This document shows, piece by piece, positions 63,700 through 64,000 of a stretch of 64,000 bases of DNA. The DNA is from Siphlonurus alternatus (taxonomy: Eukaryota > Arthropoda > Insecta > Ephemeroptera > Siphlonuridae). The position numbers and the translations under genes are program-made. Position 1 is the stretch's first letter; every line of letters begins with the position of its first letter. Where the stretch lies: contig OX463781.1 in NCBI GenBank assembly GCA_949825025.1, positions 37,660,366 through 37,724,365 on the forward strand, read 5' to 3'. The notes below the pieces were generated by a model that saw only the letters and a program-made list of their open reading frames with translations, was not told the origin of the DNA and ran no database searches.

Positions 63700-64000
63700 G
63701 TTGTGGAAAGCATGCAGTCCTTTAAATTGCAATTTTCTTGCTCAAAGCCTACATAGGCTTTGATGTTGCTCTATATTTTTCAGTTACATCATGATAGCAA
63801 AGACCTTAGTTTTTATATTTTAACTTTTTACATTAAAATTAGCTGTAGGTAATTAATGTAAGATATTTAAGGAAAAAGAACATTAGAGTAGGCGTATATT
63901 CTTATTTGCTTATATTAGTAGTTAAAACGAAAGATTAAAGAAAAGGACAATGTTTTGGAATTAATTAGTTTTGTTTACTCAAGGGAAATTCAACTGTGAA
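63700..64000. other. AT-rich window end, nothing recognised
   Basis: No gene or element match. Confidence 0.4.

Overview
This window reads as intergenic or heterochromatin-like DNA from an animal, most likely an arthropod. Three things point that way. The base composition is very AT-rich with long TA, GA and TTTA microsatellites. There are 5S-rRNA-headed and tRNA-headed SINEs whose shared core I remember from other arthropod SINEs (from memory, not searched). There are also fragments of a Jockey/CR1/I-type non-LTR retrotransposon with the catalytic motif YADD. No complete host protein gene, functional RNA gene, operon or CRISPR array can be supported. Only three short open stretches (near 17.3, 25.1 and 43.7 kb) are candidates for decayed or terminal exons.

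Almost everything recognisable is transposon-derived, mostly palindromic (inverted-repeat) DNA elements. I sorted these into families by comparing copies inside the window. Family A has GGGTGCGATTCACG ends and 3-bp target duplications (PIF/Harbinger-like). Family B has a GGTATTACACGATAC arm flanked by TA. Family C has a TTTATTGCAGAAATGGATAG core and exchangeable ends, plus a related family with a second core. Family D is a roughly 213-bp AAGGTGGATTCACATG element. Family E is a dispersed roughly 270-bp element with short CCCGAGTTGAAA ends. F, H, I, J, M, O and P are smaller families. K has CACTCTT ends with TA. L is a 2.3-kb TTAA-flanked, piggyBac-like foldback. N is an unclassified non-palindromic repeat.

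Layout: 0-9.9 kb holds the K end-pair (209 to 7463). Between them lies a 5S-SINE that carries a 2.8-kb foldback element with a perfect 9-bp target duplication and also a TA-flanked family-B MITE. 9.9-13.6 kb is a second foldback element with 33-bp tandem-repeat arms. 13.6-16.4 kb is a MITE cluster. 17-26 kb holds the candidate exons, two tandem or nested SINE regions and the 2.3-kb TTAA foldback. 26-34 kb has a recent 325-bp tandem duplication, nested MITEs and a tRNA-SINE. 34-40 kb has LINE remnants, including a 322-codon reverse-transcriptase/C-terminal fragment that interrupts a family-D MITE. 40-64 kb is scattered MITEs, one full-length 5S-SINE, a second LINE C-terminus and long TA tracts.

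The most interesting signals are five. (1) The foldback elements have arms built of mirrored tandem arrays (15-bp and 33-bp units). (2) One SINE core is joined to at least two kinds of Pol III promoter head. (3) The octamer TGACGTCA recurs near the middle of several unrelated palindromic families. (4) MITE cores and termini are mixed and matched. (5) A roughly 298-bp unclassified repeat is well conserved between two copies. The many long inverted repeats would give hairpin RNAs if transcribed.
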